Shown piece by piece: positions 15,301 to 25,300 of a DNA stretch of 64,000 nucleotides; position 1 is the stretch's first letter; each line of letters begins with the position of its first letter. The stretch is from NCBI GenBank assembly GCA_903953565.1, contig CAJBKE010000052.1:62001-126000 (forward strand), given 5' to 3'. A program made the position numbers and the translations under genes. Under the pieces are notes generated by a model. The model was not told the origin of the DNA and made no database searches. It saw only the letters and a list, made by a program, of their open reading frames with translations. The DNA is from an uncultured Verrucomicrobiota bacterium. Lineage in GTDB: Bacteria > Verrucomicrobiota > Verrucomicrobiia > Chthoniobacterales > JACTMZ01.

Positions 15301-16422
15301 TCAGGAAAGGATGTTGGGCACTTCGCGATTGGTCGAGCGCATCCATAGCATGAGAAGGCCGATAGCGCCAAAAAGAACGAGAGGCCCCCACGCCGCGAGG
15401 ATGGGATCGATACGCGCGCCCTTGCCGAGAGCGAGGAAGACGCTGCTGGCCAGAACAAGGAGAAAGAAAAGCAGGATGGCCACGGTGATGCTGCCCATCA
15501 GACCTCGCCGGGAATAAATGATGCCGAGCGGCGCTGCGATGAGCACCGCAAGGAAACAGCCCCAGGGCAAAGCCCAGCGGTAGGCCAGTTGCGTGCGATA
15601 GACAGCGAGGCGGTTGTCGGCGAAGTGCGCATTGTTGGCCAAATATTCCCGCAACTCGGGGACGGAGAGAAAATTCGCGTCGAGAACTGAGCTGCTGATC
15701 CGCCAAGGAGTTTCGGAAAAATTACGCAGCCGCAAAATCTCGAACCACCGCTGCTCCTTCACGTCGCCGAGCGGCGTAAAGTCGACGACTTTGCCTTTTT
15801 CCAAACGCCACGTTTTCGTCGCGTGGTCGTATTCGGCTTTTTGCGCGTAGTAATTGCGCTGCAGCCGGCCGGTCTCGTCCTCCTGGATGATCATGACCGA
15901 GGTCAGCCTCTCGAGCGAAGGATTGAGGCGGCCGATGTGCCAGAATCGGCGGTCTTCGTTGTTGCGGAAGAGGTGCCCGCGGATGGCCTGCTTGTCGGGA
16001 TCATTGGTGCTGGCGACTTCCTGGAGGACATCTTTTTTCACCGCGCCGGCGTGGGGTGCAGCGGAGTAGTTCAGCGCGGTGGCGAATGCCGTCAGGAAAA
16101 GACCGAGGAGGAGTAACGGGGCGAGGAGTCGGAGCACGCTGCGTCCGGCCCCGAGCATGGAGATCAGTTCGTTGCGCCGCGACATTTGGGTGAAGGTGTA
16201 AAGAATGGCCAGGAGCAATCCGACCGGGATGCTCATCAGGATGATCTCCGGCACGCGCATGAGGTAAAATTCCGCCACGCGCAAAAGCGGGGCTTTGTTC
16301 TCGAGGAAAGTCGGTGCATTCTCACTGAGGTCGAAAACCAGCCAGATGGAAACGAATCCCAACACGCAATAAAGGAACGGCTGGAGCACGCGAATGAGGA
16401 TATATCGATCGAGAATTTGCAT
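15301..16422 (-). CDS. LptF/LptG family permease
   Basis: Inner-membrane subunit of the lipopolysaccharide export ABC transporter family (YjgP/YjgQ). 373 residues from ATG at 16422 (MQILDRYILIRVLQPFLYCV). Three N-terminal membrane segments (about 15-35, 60-80, 100-120), a periplasmic jelly-roll region (about 130-270), then three C-terminal helices. The start MQILDRYI and the IPVGLLLAILYTFTQMSRRNELISM loop are diagnostic. Which of LptF or LptG it represents is not clear. The gene begins a minus-strand group through pcm and is divergent from dinG. Confidence 0.9.
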   Translation of the reverse strand: MQILDRYILIRVLQPFLYCVLGFVSIWLVFDLSENAPTFLENKAPLLRVAEFYLMRVPEIILMSIPVGLLLAILYTFTQMSRRNELISMLGAGRSVLRLLAPLLLLGLFLTAFATALNYSAAPHAGAVKKDVLQEVASTNDPDKQAIRGHLFRNNEDRRFWHIGRLNPSLERLTSVMIIQEDETGRLQRNYYAQKAEYDHATKTWRLEKGKVVDFTPLGDVKEQRWFEILRLRNFSETPWRISSSVLDANFLSVPELREYLANNAHFADNRLAVYRTQLAYRWALPWGCFLAVLIAAPLGIIYSRRGLMGSITVAILLFFLLVLASSVFLALGKGARIDPILAAWGPLVLFGAIGLLMLWMRSTNREVPNILS

Positions 16423-16512
16423 CGTGAAGCCGCCCTGCCGGGCGCTGCGAAACGAGATTATCCGGCACGCGCGGCGGGGCATCAATCTGTTTAACCGGCC
16501 GGAGGGCGGGCC

Positions 16513-18504
16513 ATGATTTCGCTGGTACCCGAGGGCGGGGCCAAAGCCGGTCCGTCGATGCGCATGGAAGAGGTCTTCGCGCCGGGGGGACTGCTCTCGG
16601 CGGCGAACAACTATGAATTCCGTCCGCAGCAGTTGCTCATGGCGCAGCGCGTGGCGGCGACGATCAACCGCGGCGGTCACCTTGTAGCCGAAGCGGGCAC
16701 GGGCACGGGGAAATCGCTCGCCTATCTGGTGCCCTCCGTCCTCGCGGCGAAAGAGGAGGGCCGCAAAGCGGTCATTTCCACGCACACCATCAATCTGCAG
16801 GAGCAATTGCTCTACAAAGACCTCCCGCTCGTCGCGAAATTGCTGCCGGTGGAATTCGACGCCGCATTGCTCAAGGGCCGGCATAATTATTTGTGTCCGC
16901 GCCGTCTCCGCAAAGCGCTGGAAAACCGCGCCGAACTTTTCACCGCCACCGAAACCGTCGAACTCGAGCGCATCCTCGATTGGAGTCGTCGCACGCGAGA
17001 CGGATCGCTGGCCGATCTCGATCCATTGCCGGACCCCGCGGTCTGGAATCTGGTTTGCAGCGAGGCGGGTATCTGCACCCAGCGCACCTGCGGCGGCGAT
17101 GGCCCGCGTTGCTTTTACCAACAGGCGCGGCGGCGGATCGACGCGGCCGACATTGTGGTCCTCAATCACAGTTTGCTCTTCATCCTCCTAGGCGGACGCG
17201 ATCCGCTCTCGGAAGACGGTCCGGGTTACCTCTACCCGAACGATTTCCTCGTCATCGACGAGGCGCACACGATCGAAGGTGTCGCGGCGAAACATCTCGG
17301 AGTGCGTCTGTCGCAATACGAATTGCGCTATCTGCTGCAAAGGCTCTGGCACCCGCGCACGAAGAAAGGGATCTTCACTGCCTTGAAATCGAAACCAGGC
17401 GCCGCCGTGGTGGCCTCCGCGATCGATGAGGGCGAACGCTTTTTTGCCGCGCTGACCAATGCCTGCAATTTCACCAAGGGCCGCGAGGTGCGGGTGCGCG
17501 CCGAGGTGGAACTGCCTGTCGAGGTCATCCGCCGCTTGCAAGAGGTGCGCCACATGTTGAAACAGGCCTCCGCGGATGCCGGGGAAGACATGAGGGCCGA
17601 GGCGGCGGAGGTTTCGCAGCGTTTGCAGGCTTTTGTCGAGGGTGTGCCGGTGTTCGCCGAGCAGCAAGCGGACGATAGTGTTTACTGGGCTTCGCTGACC
17701 GGACGCCGCGACCAGTTCACCACCGCGCATGTCACGCCCGTCGATTTGGCCGGCGAACTACGGCAGCTTTTGTTCCGCGAGGAAACCACGGCGGTGCTGA
17801 CCAGCGCCACGCTTTCCGTCGGGCGTCCCGATCTTCTTTATTTCCGCGAGCGGGTCGGCGCGGAGGATGCCGAGGCCGTGCAAATCGGGAGTCCTTTCGA
17901 TTACGCGCGGCAAATGAAGATCCACATCGTGCGCAGCATGCCCGACCCGCGGGCCGACGGATACGAGGCGGAATTGGAAAAGTGGATCAAGCACTTCACG
18001 ACCGAGACAGCCGGGCATGCTTTCGTGCTCTTCACCAACGCGCGATTGATGCGCAATTTGGCCGATAAAGTGCGCGGTTTCTTCGAGGACAAAGGCTGGC
18101 CGCTGCTTGTGCAGGGGGCGGACCGCTCGCGGCACAAGATGGTCGAGGATTTTCGCGACGAGGCGAATTCCGTTCTCTTCGGTCTCGACAGCTTTTGGAG
18201 TGGCGTCGACGTGCCCGGCGAGGCGCTGCGCAACGTGATCATCACGCGCCTCCCGTTTGCCGTGCCGGATCATCCGCTCATTGAGGCCAGGCTCGAACAA
18301 ATCGAGGCACGGGGCGGCGACCCGTTCTCCGAATACTCGCTGCCAGAGGCCATCCTCAAACTGCGTCAGGGCGTTGGCCGGCTGATCCGGACGGCGACCG
18401 ACGAGGGGATCATCGTCATCCTCGACAATCGCGTTGTAACCAAAGCCTACGGCCGTGCCTTCCTGCGGGCCTTGCCGGAATGTCCGGTGGAAGTCATGCC
18501 CTGA
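16513..18504 (+). CDS. dinG: DinG/XPD-type ATP-dependent helicase
   Basis: 663-residue superfamily 2 helicase. Walker A is AEAGTGTGKS near residue 60, the DEAH box is VIDEAH near 247. Between them a Cys cluster (CSEAGIC-x3-TCGGDGPRC) is the iron-sulfur domain of DinG/XPD helicases. C-terminal motifs: LTSATLS, VLFTNARLM, FWSGVDVPGEALRNVIITRLPF and RQGVGRLIR. Likely unwinds 5'-tailed DNA or R-loops in repair. Divergent from the LPS permease gene. Confidence 0.93.
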   Translation: MISLVPEGGAKAGPSMRMEEVFAPGGLLSAANNYEFRPQQLLMAQRVAATINRGGHLVAEAGTGTGKSLAYLVPSVLAAKEEGRKAVISTHTINLQEQLLYKDLPLVAKLLPVEFDAALLKGRHNYLCPRRLRKALENRAELFTATETVELERILDWSRRTRDGSLADLDPLPDPAVWNLVCSEAGICTQRTCGGDGPRCFYQQARRRIDAADIVVLNHSLLFILLGGRDPLSEDGPGYLYPNDFLVIDEAHTIEGVAAKHLGVRLSQYELRYLLQRLWHPRTKKGIFTALKSKPGAAVVASAIDEGERFFAALTNACNFTKGREVRVRAEVELPVEVIRRLQEVRHMLKQASADAGEDMRAEAAEVSQRLQAFVEGVPVFAEQQADDSVYWASLTGRRDQFTTAHVTPVDLAGELRQLLFREETTAVLTSATLSVGRPDLLYFRERVGAEDAEAVQIGSPFDYARQMKIHIVRSMPDPRADGYEAELEKWIKHFTTETAGHAFVLFTNARLMRNLADKVRGFFEDKGWPLLVQGADRSRHKMVEDFRDEANSVLFGLDSFWSGVDVPGEALRNVIITRLPFAVPDHPLIEARLEQIEARGGDPFSEYSLPEAILKLRQGVGRLIRTATDEGIIVILDNRVVTKAYGRAFLRALPECPVEVMP

Positions 18505-18518
18505 CCCACGTGCGCACC

Positions 18519-19667
18519 ATGCCGACGCTTCCTCGTCTCATTCTTGCGGCGGTCGCCCTCGCCGCAGGGATTGGTCCTTGGTGGGCGGCTCACGAGCACG
18601 GCGCCAAATCTTTTCCGGGTTTCATTGTGCAAAGCCATACGGATGGTGCGCCGCCATTGTTCCGCACGGAGACGATCAATGCAGGCAGTCCGCATGCCAA
18701 GTCTCACTCGGCAACTCTTGCGGAGTTGCCCGATGGAACGTTGGCTGCCGCCTGGTATGCGGGCAGCGGAGAGGGGACGTCCGATGTTGCCATCTACCTG
18801 GCGAAGCGGAGCGCAGGCGGAGCATGGGAGCAATCGGAGGCAATCTTCACGCGTCAACGCGTCATGTCCGACCTGCGTCGCAACGTTGTTTCCCTGGGCA
18901 ATCCGCTGTTGCTCGCCGATGACACCGCGCGTCTCGGGTTGCTTTTTGTTTCCATCGCCGCGGGACGCTGGTCCGGGAGTTCAATCAATCTGGCTTGGTC
19001 GGAAGACAACGGAAGCACGTGGGGTCCGGCCCGCAAGATCACGATGAATCCTCTGGCAAACCTCAGTTCCCTGCCACGCAATCCGCCCGCGCCGCTCGTT
19101 GGCGGCGGCTGGGCTGTTCCGGTCTACGAGGAGTTTCTCGGAAAATTTCCCGAGACTCTCTGGCTGCAACCACGGGGGAGCGACTGGTCCGCGGCGGTGT
19201 CACGGATCGAGGGCGGCGTTTATATCCTGCAATCGTCCTTGGTTCCGCTCTCGGAGCGCCGTGTCGCGTCCTTTTTCCGTGATTTTCGGCCTGCGCGTTG
19301 GATGTCGGCATCTTGGTCGGAAGATGCGGGGCGCACGTGGACGAAACCGGTGACAACAGAGCTCTACAATCGGGATTCCGGTCAATGCGTTATCCGTCTT
19401 TCCGACGGGACATTGCTGTGTGCTTTCAACGATGTGTCGCCCGGCAAGCGGGAGAATCTGCGTTTGGCTTTCTCGAAGGACGAGGGGCGCACGTGGCAGA
19501 CGGTAGCCACGATTGCCGAAGAGCCAGGGAGTGAATTTTCTTACCCATACATGATACGCGGCCGCGATGGCGCGATCCGCATGGTCTATTCGGCGAGACA
19601 GACGCAGATTATCTTCGCGGAGTTCAACGAAGCGTGGCTGCAGCAACAAACGGAGGTCGCGCCATGA
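18519..19667 (+). CDS. Exported BNR/Asp-box protein (sialidase-like)
   Basis: 382 residues from ATG at 18519, 14 bases after dinG. The N-terminus has a membrane or signal segment (LPRLILAAVALAAGIGPWW). The body is a sialidase-type propeller with three Asp-boxes: SEDNGSTW, SEDAGRTW and SKDEGRTW. Glycan hydrolysis is possible, but the Arg triad and nucleophile Tyr/Glu of GH33 were not confirmed by eye. Its stop overlaps the start of a membrane protein (ATGA), so both are coupled. Confidence 0.82.
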   Translation: MPTLPRLILAAVALAAGIGPWWAAHEHGAKSFPGFIVQSHTDGAPPLFRTETINAGSPHAKSHSATLAELPDGTLAAAWYAGSGEGTSDVAIYLAKRSAGGAWEQSEAIFTRQRVMSDLRRNVVSLGNPLLLADDTARLGLLFVSIAAGRWSGSSINLAWSEDNGSTWGPARKITMNPLANLSSLPRNPPAPLVGGGWAVPVYEEFLGKFPETLWLQPRGSDWSAAVSRIEGGVYILQSSLVPLSERRVASFFRDFRPARWMSASWSEDAGRTWTKPVTTELYNRDSGQCVIRLSDGTLLCAFNDVSPGKRENLRLAFSKDEGRTWQTVATIAEEPGSEFSYPYMIRGRDGAIRMVYSARQTQIIFAEFNEAWLQQQTEVAP

Positions 19668-20269
19668 CAACAGCCGTCGCCATCTGGACTTTCCTGGTTC
19701 CTCTCCTCTTGCTCTGGTGGATCTTTCAACGCGCTGCGGGTCTGAAAGGGGGGCTCGCCACGATTGTGGCCGGAGTGGCTGCTTTCGGTGCTGTTTTGTT
19801 TCCGTGGTTCGGGCATTCCCTGCCGCATTGGTCCGCGAGCCTCAGTGGGAATTTCAGCGTGATCATGGCCGTGCTTCTGCTTGTTGGCATCATCAGCAGG
19901 GCCGGCGGTTGCGGTTTCTTCCGCGCAGGTGACTGGAAAGCCGCTTGGATCTTCGGTGCGGTTGCTTCTCTGCTGCTCTATCCGAGCGCGCTTGGTCTGG
20001 GTCCGCAGAACTTTGACTCCTACGCCCTTGGTTGGCCATGGTTGTTTCGGGGGCAGTCGCTCGTGCTCTTCGGCGGGGCCGGACTGACTGCGGCACTTCT
20101 CATCTGGTGCGGCAACCGCTTCGGGTATGTCCTTCTGCTCGCTTTGCTCGCCTACGCGACCGGCTTCCAAGAGTCGGAAAATTTGTGGGACTACCTCCTC
20201 GACCCGGTTTACGGCGCCGTCTCGCTGCTCGTCGTGCTATGGAGTGCGATCCGTCGCGTTAGTCGGTGA
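19664..20269 (+). CDS. Polytopic membrane protein coupled to the BNR protein
   Basis: 201 residues with about six hydrophobic helices and short loops; no soluble domain and no family recognised. The ATGA overlap with the Asp-box gene suggests they act together. The 3' end overlaps the convergent glycosyltransferase gene by 11 bases. Confidence 0.72.
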   Translation: MTTAVAIWTFLVPLLLLWWIFQRAAGLKGGLATIVAGVAAFGAVLFPWFGHSLPHWSASLSGNFSVIMAVLLLVGIISRAGGCGFFRAGDWKAAWIFGAVASLLLYPSALGLGPQNFDSYALGWPWLFRGQSLVLFGGAGLTAALLIWCGNRFGYVLLLALLAYATGFQESENLWDYLLDPVYGAVSLLVVLWSAIRRVSR

Positions 20270-21950
20270 GTTCGATGATGAGGTCTTGTTGGAAAAGCTG
20301 ACCGGTGATGTTGCCGCGCAGCATGTCCTGCGACTGCTTGCCGGTGAAGCGATCAACGAGATTCAGGCGGGAGCCGAGGATCTTCAGCCCGGGAAATCCG
20401 GCAATCGCGGTGGCCGATGCCGGAACGCCGAGGAGGAAGAGCCGGTGCTCTTTGCGCATGTCCCCGAGTTTGGCCGGAGGTTCGACGCGCACGGTCTGAA
20501 CGTCCGCACCGGGGAGCAGGAAACGGTAAACCTCGTCATGTGCACCGTAAACCGTGGGCAGAACCACCGTGCGACCCTGCACGGCATCGATCGTTTCGCG
20601 CGAAAACGCGCCGCGCGGGCCGTCGAAGGGCGCGCTGAAAAGCGCATAGGCCAAGTAGACCAGAATCACGGAAGGGGCGGCAAAGAGCCTGGTCCAGTCG
20701 GAACTCAGAAGGCCGGTCAAAGCGATGCCGACCATGGCGGCCAGCGCGGGTGCGAAATACCAAGGGTAAAGCGGTCCCTCGGCCAGTTCCCCCGTGAGGA
20801 CGATGCCGCCGAGCAGAAGGACGGCGGGAATCGCCGCGCAAGCCAGCAAGGTGATGGCGAGGAGCCAGCGCGGAATTTTCTCCCATTGCAAAGCGGCCAG
20901 CACTGCGAGCGCGGGCATGGCCGGCAGTAGGTAGCGTTCGTCGCGCTGTTGCGGGAAGGCGAAGACCACCATTTGGGTGATGACCCAGATCCAGAGTAGT
21001 TTCTCGGGATCGGAGAGCAACTTGCGTCCGCGGAAAGCGATGACGGCCAAAGCAACGACGGCGGGCGCGAGCAAGCCGGCATTGAATGGATATCCGAAGA
21101 GAATCCGCCAAATGCTGTAGTTGCCAGCCACCATATTGAAGAAGTAGTTGCCGCGCTTCGGGTCGAACTTGCCTGCGTTCTCCTTGAGCACGAAGTCCTG
21201 CAGGATGAGTTGCGGGTGCGGGTCGAGCCAGAACCAGAGGCTGAATACTCCGATTGCGACAAGACCGAGCAACGCGATCTTCGGGGCTTCGGTTCGCAGC
21301 CAGCCAGACGCGCGGTAGCTGTGCTGGTGCAAAGTCCACCACGTGAGTCCGGCACAGAAAGGAATGACGAGCGCGAAGGACTTGTAGAGCAGACCAACTC
21401 CGACCATCAGGCCGAAGGCCATGGCAAGCGGCCAAGTGAGGCGTCCCGTGTCGTCGCGCTGTGCACCGCACGATCCGCCCAACAGCAGGATGGCGAAAGG
21501 CAGAAAGAACCAGAAGGTTTCGGGAGCGGAAGTGAGGACAACGCGGCCGTAGCGGTAGGTGCTGAAAAACGCGAGGAAGACGAGCGCGGCGAGCAGTCCG
21601 GTGCCGATGTTTCCCGACAAGCGCCGCGCAACAAGAAGCACCAACGCCGCGGTGGCCAGGGTGTAGAGGGCGACCGGGAGGCGCAGTCTCCAAAGCTCCC
21701 AGTGTTCTCCCCAGTCGGTCATGACGATGCCCTGCCAGAAAAGCGCGGGCGGCTTGGTGTTGCGCTCCGCCTCGTTGAGGTTCTTCAGTGGAAGCCACTC
21801 GCCGCCCTCGGCGGTCATGCGCGTGATTTGCCAGTAAAGATGTTCGTCCGGGTTGGTCGCCGCGTGCTCGCTGCCGAGGTTGTGGAGGTAGACAAAGACC
21901 CCGAGGGCCAGAGCCAGCCAACCGAGCATGATTTTCGGGTTCCCACTCAT
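20259..21950 (-). CDS. ArnT/PMT-like membrane glycosyltransferase, copy 2
   Basis: 563-residue GT-C transferase with about 11-12 membrane helices. The first luminal loop has NPDEHLYW, with the acidic pair expected for metal or lipid-sugar binding, then NTKPPALFWQG and YRYGRVVLTSAPETFW, typical of the ArnT/GT83 group. It would move a sugar from a polyprenyl-phosphate carrier to lipid A or another surface acceptor. It is a clear paralog of the adjoining gene 21947-23635, with which it overlaps by ATGA, including a matching C-terminal domain ending in ...QQDLIIELTD. Confidence 0.88.
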   Translation of the reverse strand: MSGNPKIMLGWLALALGVFVYLHNLGSEHAATNPDEHLYWQITRMTAEGGEWLPLKNLNEAERNTKPPALFWQGIVMTDWGEHWELWRLRLPVALYTLATAALVLLVARRLSGNIGTGLLAALVFLAFFSTYRYGRVVLTSAPETFWFFLPFAILLLGGSCGAQRDDTGRLTWPLAMAFGLMVGVGLLYKSFALVIPFCAGLTWWTLHQHSYRASGWLRTEAPKIALLGLVAIGVFSLWFWLDPHPQLILQDFVLKENAGKFDPKRGNYFFNMVAGNYSIWRILFGYPFNAGLLAPAVVALAVIAFRGRKLLSDPEKLLWIWVITQMVVFAFPQQRDERYLLPAMPALAVLAALQWEKIPRWLLAITLLACAAIPAVLLLGGIVLTGELAEGPLYPWYFAPALAAMVGIALTGLLSSDWTRLFAAPSVILVYLAYALFSAPFDGPRGAFSRETIDAVQGRTVVLPTVYGAHDEVYRFLLPGADVQTVRVEPPAKLGDMRKEHRLFLLGVPASATAIAGFPGLKILGSRLNLVDRFTGKQSQDMLRGNITGQLFQQDLIIELTD

Positions 21951-23635
21951 GGTGTGGCGGGGATCACCTCGACGAGGAGGTCCTTTTTGAAAAGGTTGCG
22001 CGAAACATTGCCGCCCAGCATGTCCATCGTCTCCTTGTTGTTGAAACGGTCAATGAGCTGCAAGCGCGTGCCGACGATACGCAGATCGCGCGAGTTTTCC
22101 ACCGTCATGTCGCGCAGCGGCAGGGTGATGATGAAAGTAGTGTTCTCCGACCTGAGGCGGGCGAGGTCGTAGTCGTTGACGTGGTAAGGCGGGAGTTCCG
22201 CTTCCGGTAGCATGAAGCGGTAGATTTCCTCCCGGGCATTGAAGTTGATCGGCGCAGCGATGGCTTTTCCGCACGCGAAGTCCGAAGACGCCCGGTTGAA
22301 CTCACCGCGCGGTCCGTCGAAGGGAATCAGGAACGCCGCATAGCAAAGATAGAGCAGGAAAATTGCGGGCACGGCGAACTGGTGCGTCAGGCAGCGGCGA
22401 GCCATTCCGAGAACGGCAAAGGCGATCACCGCTGCGATGAACAGCCAGTAAAACCATGGGTAGAGCGTTCCAGCACCCGCGTCGTTGGTCAGCAGAATGG
22501 CGCCGAGGCCCATACCCAGCGCAATGACGGCGACCGCCAGCAGGGTGATGGACAGAATCCACCTCGGGATTCGCGACCATTGCAAAGCGAGCAACACCGC
22601 GAGGGCCGGCATGGCGGGCAGCAGGTAGCGTTCGTCGCGCTGGTTGGGGAGGGTGAAGACAGCAAAAACGGTGATGAGCCAGATCCAGAGAAGTTTTTCG
22701 TCATTGGTCAGATCCCGGCGGCGCAGCCATGTCATGACAAACAGCGCGATGACGGCCGGCGCGAGCAGTCCGGCGTTGAGCGGGTACGAAATCACGTTGC
22801 GCCACACGCTCGATTCGCCCCAGAGAAGATTGATCAGATAGTTGCCTCCGCCGGTGTCGAACTTGCCGACGTTTTCCTTGAGAACAAAGTCCTGCAGCAG
22901 GAGCTGACGCTGCGGGTCGAGCCAATACCAAAGACTGAAGGTGGCGAGGGCGATCAAACTGACGATGGCAATTTTTGCCGCATCCGCGCGCAGCCATTCG
23001 CCGAGGCGATAGCCGCGTCCGTGCAAGGTCCACCAGGCGAGCCCGATCGCGCCCGGAAGCACGAGAGCGAAGGACTTGTAGAGCAGCGCCGCGCCGATCA
23101 TCAGTCCGAAAGCCAAAACCGCGCCCCAGCAGATGCCGGTCTTGTCGCGCGGTTGCAGCAAGAGCACGCAAAACGGCAGGAAGAGCCAGAAAGTTTCCGG
23201 GGCCGAGGTGAGAAAAACGCGCCCGTAGCGGTAAGTTCCAAAGAACGCGAGGTAGACGAGCGCGGCGAGCAGTCCGGCCGAAGTGTTCGACGAAATTTTG
23301 CGTGTGATGAGAAAAACCATCAACGCTGTGGCCAAAGTGTAGAGGACGCTGGGCCAGCGTAGGTTCCAAAGAGACCAGTGTTGCGCCCATCCCGTGCTGA
23401 CCAATCCCTGCCAGAAAAGTCCAGGTGGCTTGGTATTGCGGTGCCGCTCGATCATGGTCTGCAGCGGCAGCCAGTGACCGGATTCCGCTGTGGCATAGGT
23501 CATTTGCGCATAGAGCAATTCATCGCCATTGGTCGCGGCATGGTCGCTGCCGAGGGCCGCGAAATAGGCGGCCAAGGCGAGGATGATGCAAAGAAGGGCG
23601 GTCAGTCCGGTATAGCGGACGGCGTCGGGCGACAT
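21947..23635 (-). CDS. ArnT/PMT-like membrane glycosyltransferase, copy 1
   Basis: 562 residues from ATG at 23635; a TTG at 23674 would add 13. Same architecture and motifs as its neighbour: NGDELLYAQ, NTKPPGLFWQGL, TYRYGRVFLTSAPETFW, LPNQRDERYLLPAMPALAV, and a C-terminal soluble part. The two genes arose by tandem duplication and have diverged widely, which suggests two sugars or two acceptors. Divergent from the oligopeptide-binding protein gene. Confidence 0.88.
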   Translation of the reverse strand: MSPDAVRYTGLTALLCIILALAAYFAALGSDHAATNGDELLYAQMTYATAESGHWLPLQTMIERHRNTKPPGLFWQGLVSTGWAQHWSLWNLRWPSVLYTLATALMVFLITRKISSNTSAGLLAALVYLAFFGTYRYGRVFLTSAPETFWLFLPFCVLLLQPRDKTGICWGAVLAFGLMIGAALLYKSFALVLPGAIGLAWWTLHGRGYRLGEWLRADAAKIAIVSLIALATFSLWYWLDPQRQLLLQDFVLKENVGKFDTGGGNYLINLLWGESSVWRNVISYPLNAGLLAPAVIALFVMTWLRRRDLTNDEKLLWIWLITVFAVFTLPNQRDERYLLPAMPALAVLLALQWSRIPRWILSITLLAVAVIALGMGLGAILLTNDAGAGTLYPWFYWLFIAAVIAFAVLGMARRCLTHQFAVPAIFLLYLCYAAFLIPFDGPRGEFNRASSDFACGKAIAAPINFNAREEIYRFMLPEAELPPYHVNDYDLARLRSENTTFIITLPLRDMTVENSRDLRIVGTRLQLIDRFNNKETMDMLGGNVSRNLFKKDLLVEVIPATP

Positions 23636-23699
23636 CGGGGAAGAATAGGGGACTAATCGGGGGATTGTCAGCAAGCGACGATCCGGCCATCAATGGCGG

Positions 23700-25274
23700 G
23701 TGCATTATTTGATCGTCCTCGGCCTTATGCTCGTTGCCGGTTGCTCGCCGCAACCGCGGGCCGATCTCGTCTTTCTCAACGGTGCCGAGCCCGAGACGCT
23801 TGATCCGGCACTGATCACCGGACAACCGGAGGGGCGCGTGGCCAATGCCATTTTCGAAGGCCTCCTCACCTTCGATGAGCACGGAAAACCGCAGCCCGGT
23901 ATGGCGGAAAGTTGGTCCGTCTCCGAGGATGGTCTGGTTTACACTTTTGCTCTCCGCGAAGGACTGACTTGGAGCGACGGCAAGCCGTTGACCGCGCAGG
24001 ATTTTGTCGGATCGTGGCGGCGCACACTCGATCCGGCCACCGCTTCGGAATACGCCTACCAACTGCACTACATCAAGAACGCGAAGGCCTTCAACGAGGG
24101 TGCGATCACTGATTTTGCGGAGGTCGGAATTTCCGCGCCAGATGACCGCACGTTGCGGGTCGAACTGGAGAATCCCACGCCCTTCTTTCTGGATTTGTGC
24201 TCTTTCGTGACCCTGCTTCCGGTGCCTTTGCATTCCATCGAGAAGCACGGTGACAACTGGATCAAACCGGGAAACTTGGTCAGCAATGGCGCCTACGTGC
24301 TCGAGTCATGGCGACTCAATGATCGCATCCGGCTGCGCAAAAATCCGCGTTATTGGAATGCGGACAACGTTGCCATGGAAACTATCGAGGTGATTCCGGT
24401 GAGCAAGGCGAACACGGCCTTCAATCTCTACGCGAGCGGTCAGGCCGATCTGATGATGGACAAGGGCCTGGTTCCGCCTGCGCTTCTTTCCGAAATCAAA
24501 AAACGCGACGACTTCCACGCCGCTCCCTTTCTCGGCACCTACTTCCTGCGCTACAACTGCACCAAGGGGCCGTTCGCTGATCCGCGGGTGCGCCGCGCCT
24601 TCAGTCTGGTCATCGACAAGCAATCCATCGTCGACCGCATCACGCGGGCCGGGGAGTTGCCGGCCGATAGCTTTGTGCCGCCGGGCGCGGGCGGCTACGA
24701 ACCGTTCGGGGAGTGTGGTGGACGCAATGTGGAGGAGGCGCAGCGGCTTCTGGCCGAGGCGGGATTTCCCGAAGGGAGTGGCTTTCCCATGGTGAATTAT
24801 CTCTACAGCGAGGGCGAATTGAACGAGGCCATCGCGGTTGAACTGCAGAGTATGTGGCGCCAACTGCTGGGGGTGAACGTGCAACTGCTGCGTCAGGAAT
24901 GGAAGGTCTACCTCAATTCGATGAGCCGGCTTGATTATGACATCGCACGGTCCAGCTGGGTCGGCGACTATCCGGATCCGAATACCTTTCTCGACATGTT
25001 TGTCACGGGCGGCGGCAACAACCGCACAGGTTGGAGCGATCCGCGTTACGACAAACTGATCGCCGATGCCGCGGCGGAGACCGATGCGGAGAAGCGGTAT
25101 GAAATCCTGCGCGAGGCGGAAGAGCTGCTGGTCTGCGAGCAGATGCCGGTGTGTCCGCTCTATTTCTACGTTGGCATCCAACTCTACGACGCGGAGAAGC
25201 TCGGCGGGATTGCCGGTAATGTCCTCGACGAGCATCCGCTCAAGGCGATGTTTTGGCGAGACAAGGGCAAGTAG
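23700..25274 (+). CDS. Oligopeptide-type ABC solute-binding lipoprotein
   Basis: 524 residues from GTG at 23700, a family 5 solute-binding protein. A lipoprotein signal (LVAGC) leads into LNGAEPETLDPALITGQ, GLTWSDGKPLTAQDFVGSWRR, and the C-terminal WVGDYPDPNTFLDMF, all typical of OppA-like proteins. It binds peptides in the periplasm for import. No permease or ATPase gene lies nearby, so it is an orphan that must share a transporter encoded elsewhere. Confidence 0.93.
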   Translation: MHYLIVLGLMLVAGCSPQPRADLVFLNGAEPETLDPALITGQPEGRVANAIFEGLLTFDEHGKPQPGMAESWSVSEDGLVYTFALREGLTWSDGKPLTAQDFVGSWRRTLDPATASEYAYQLHYIKNAKAFNEGAITDFAEVGISAPDDRTLRVELENPTPFFLDLCSFVTLLPVPLHSIEKHGDNWIKPGNLVSNGAYVLESWRLNDRIRLRKNPRYWNADNVAMETIEVIPVSKANTAFNLYASGQADLMMDKGLVPPALLSEIKKRDDFHAAPFLGTYFLRYNCTKGPFADPRVRRAFSLVIDKQSIVDRITRAGELPADSFVPPGAGGYEPFGECGGRNVEEAQRLLAEAGFPEGSGFPMVNYLYSEGELNEAIAVELQSMWRQLLGVNVQLLRQEWKVYLNSMSRLDYDIARSSWVGDYPDPNTFLDMFVTGGGNNRTGWSDPRYDKLIADAAAETDAEKRYEILREAEELLVCEQMPVCPLYFYVGIQLYDAEKLGGIAGNVLDEHPLKAMFWRDKGK

Positions 25275-25300
25275 CGGGCTGCTCGTTCCTACCTACGGAA

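Noticed and set aside
16423-17169. N-terminal extension of the LptF/G permease frame
   Set aside because: It runs antisense to dinG; the ATG at 16422 gives the typical start of the family.
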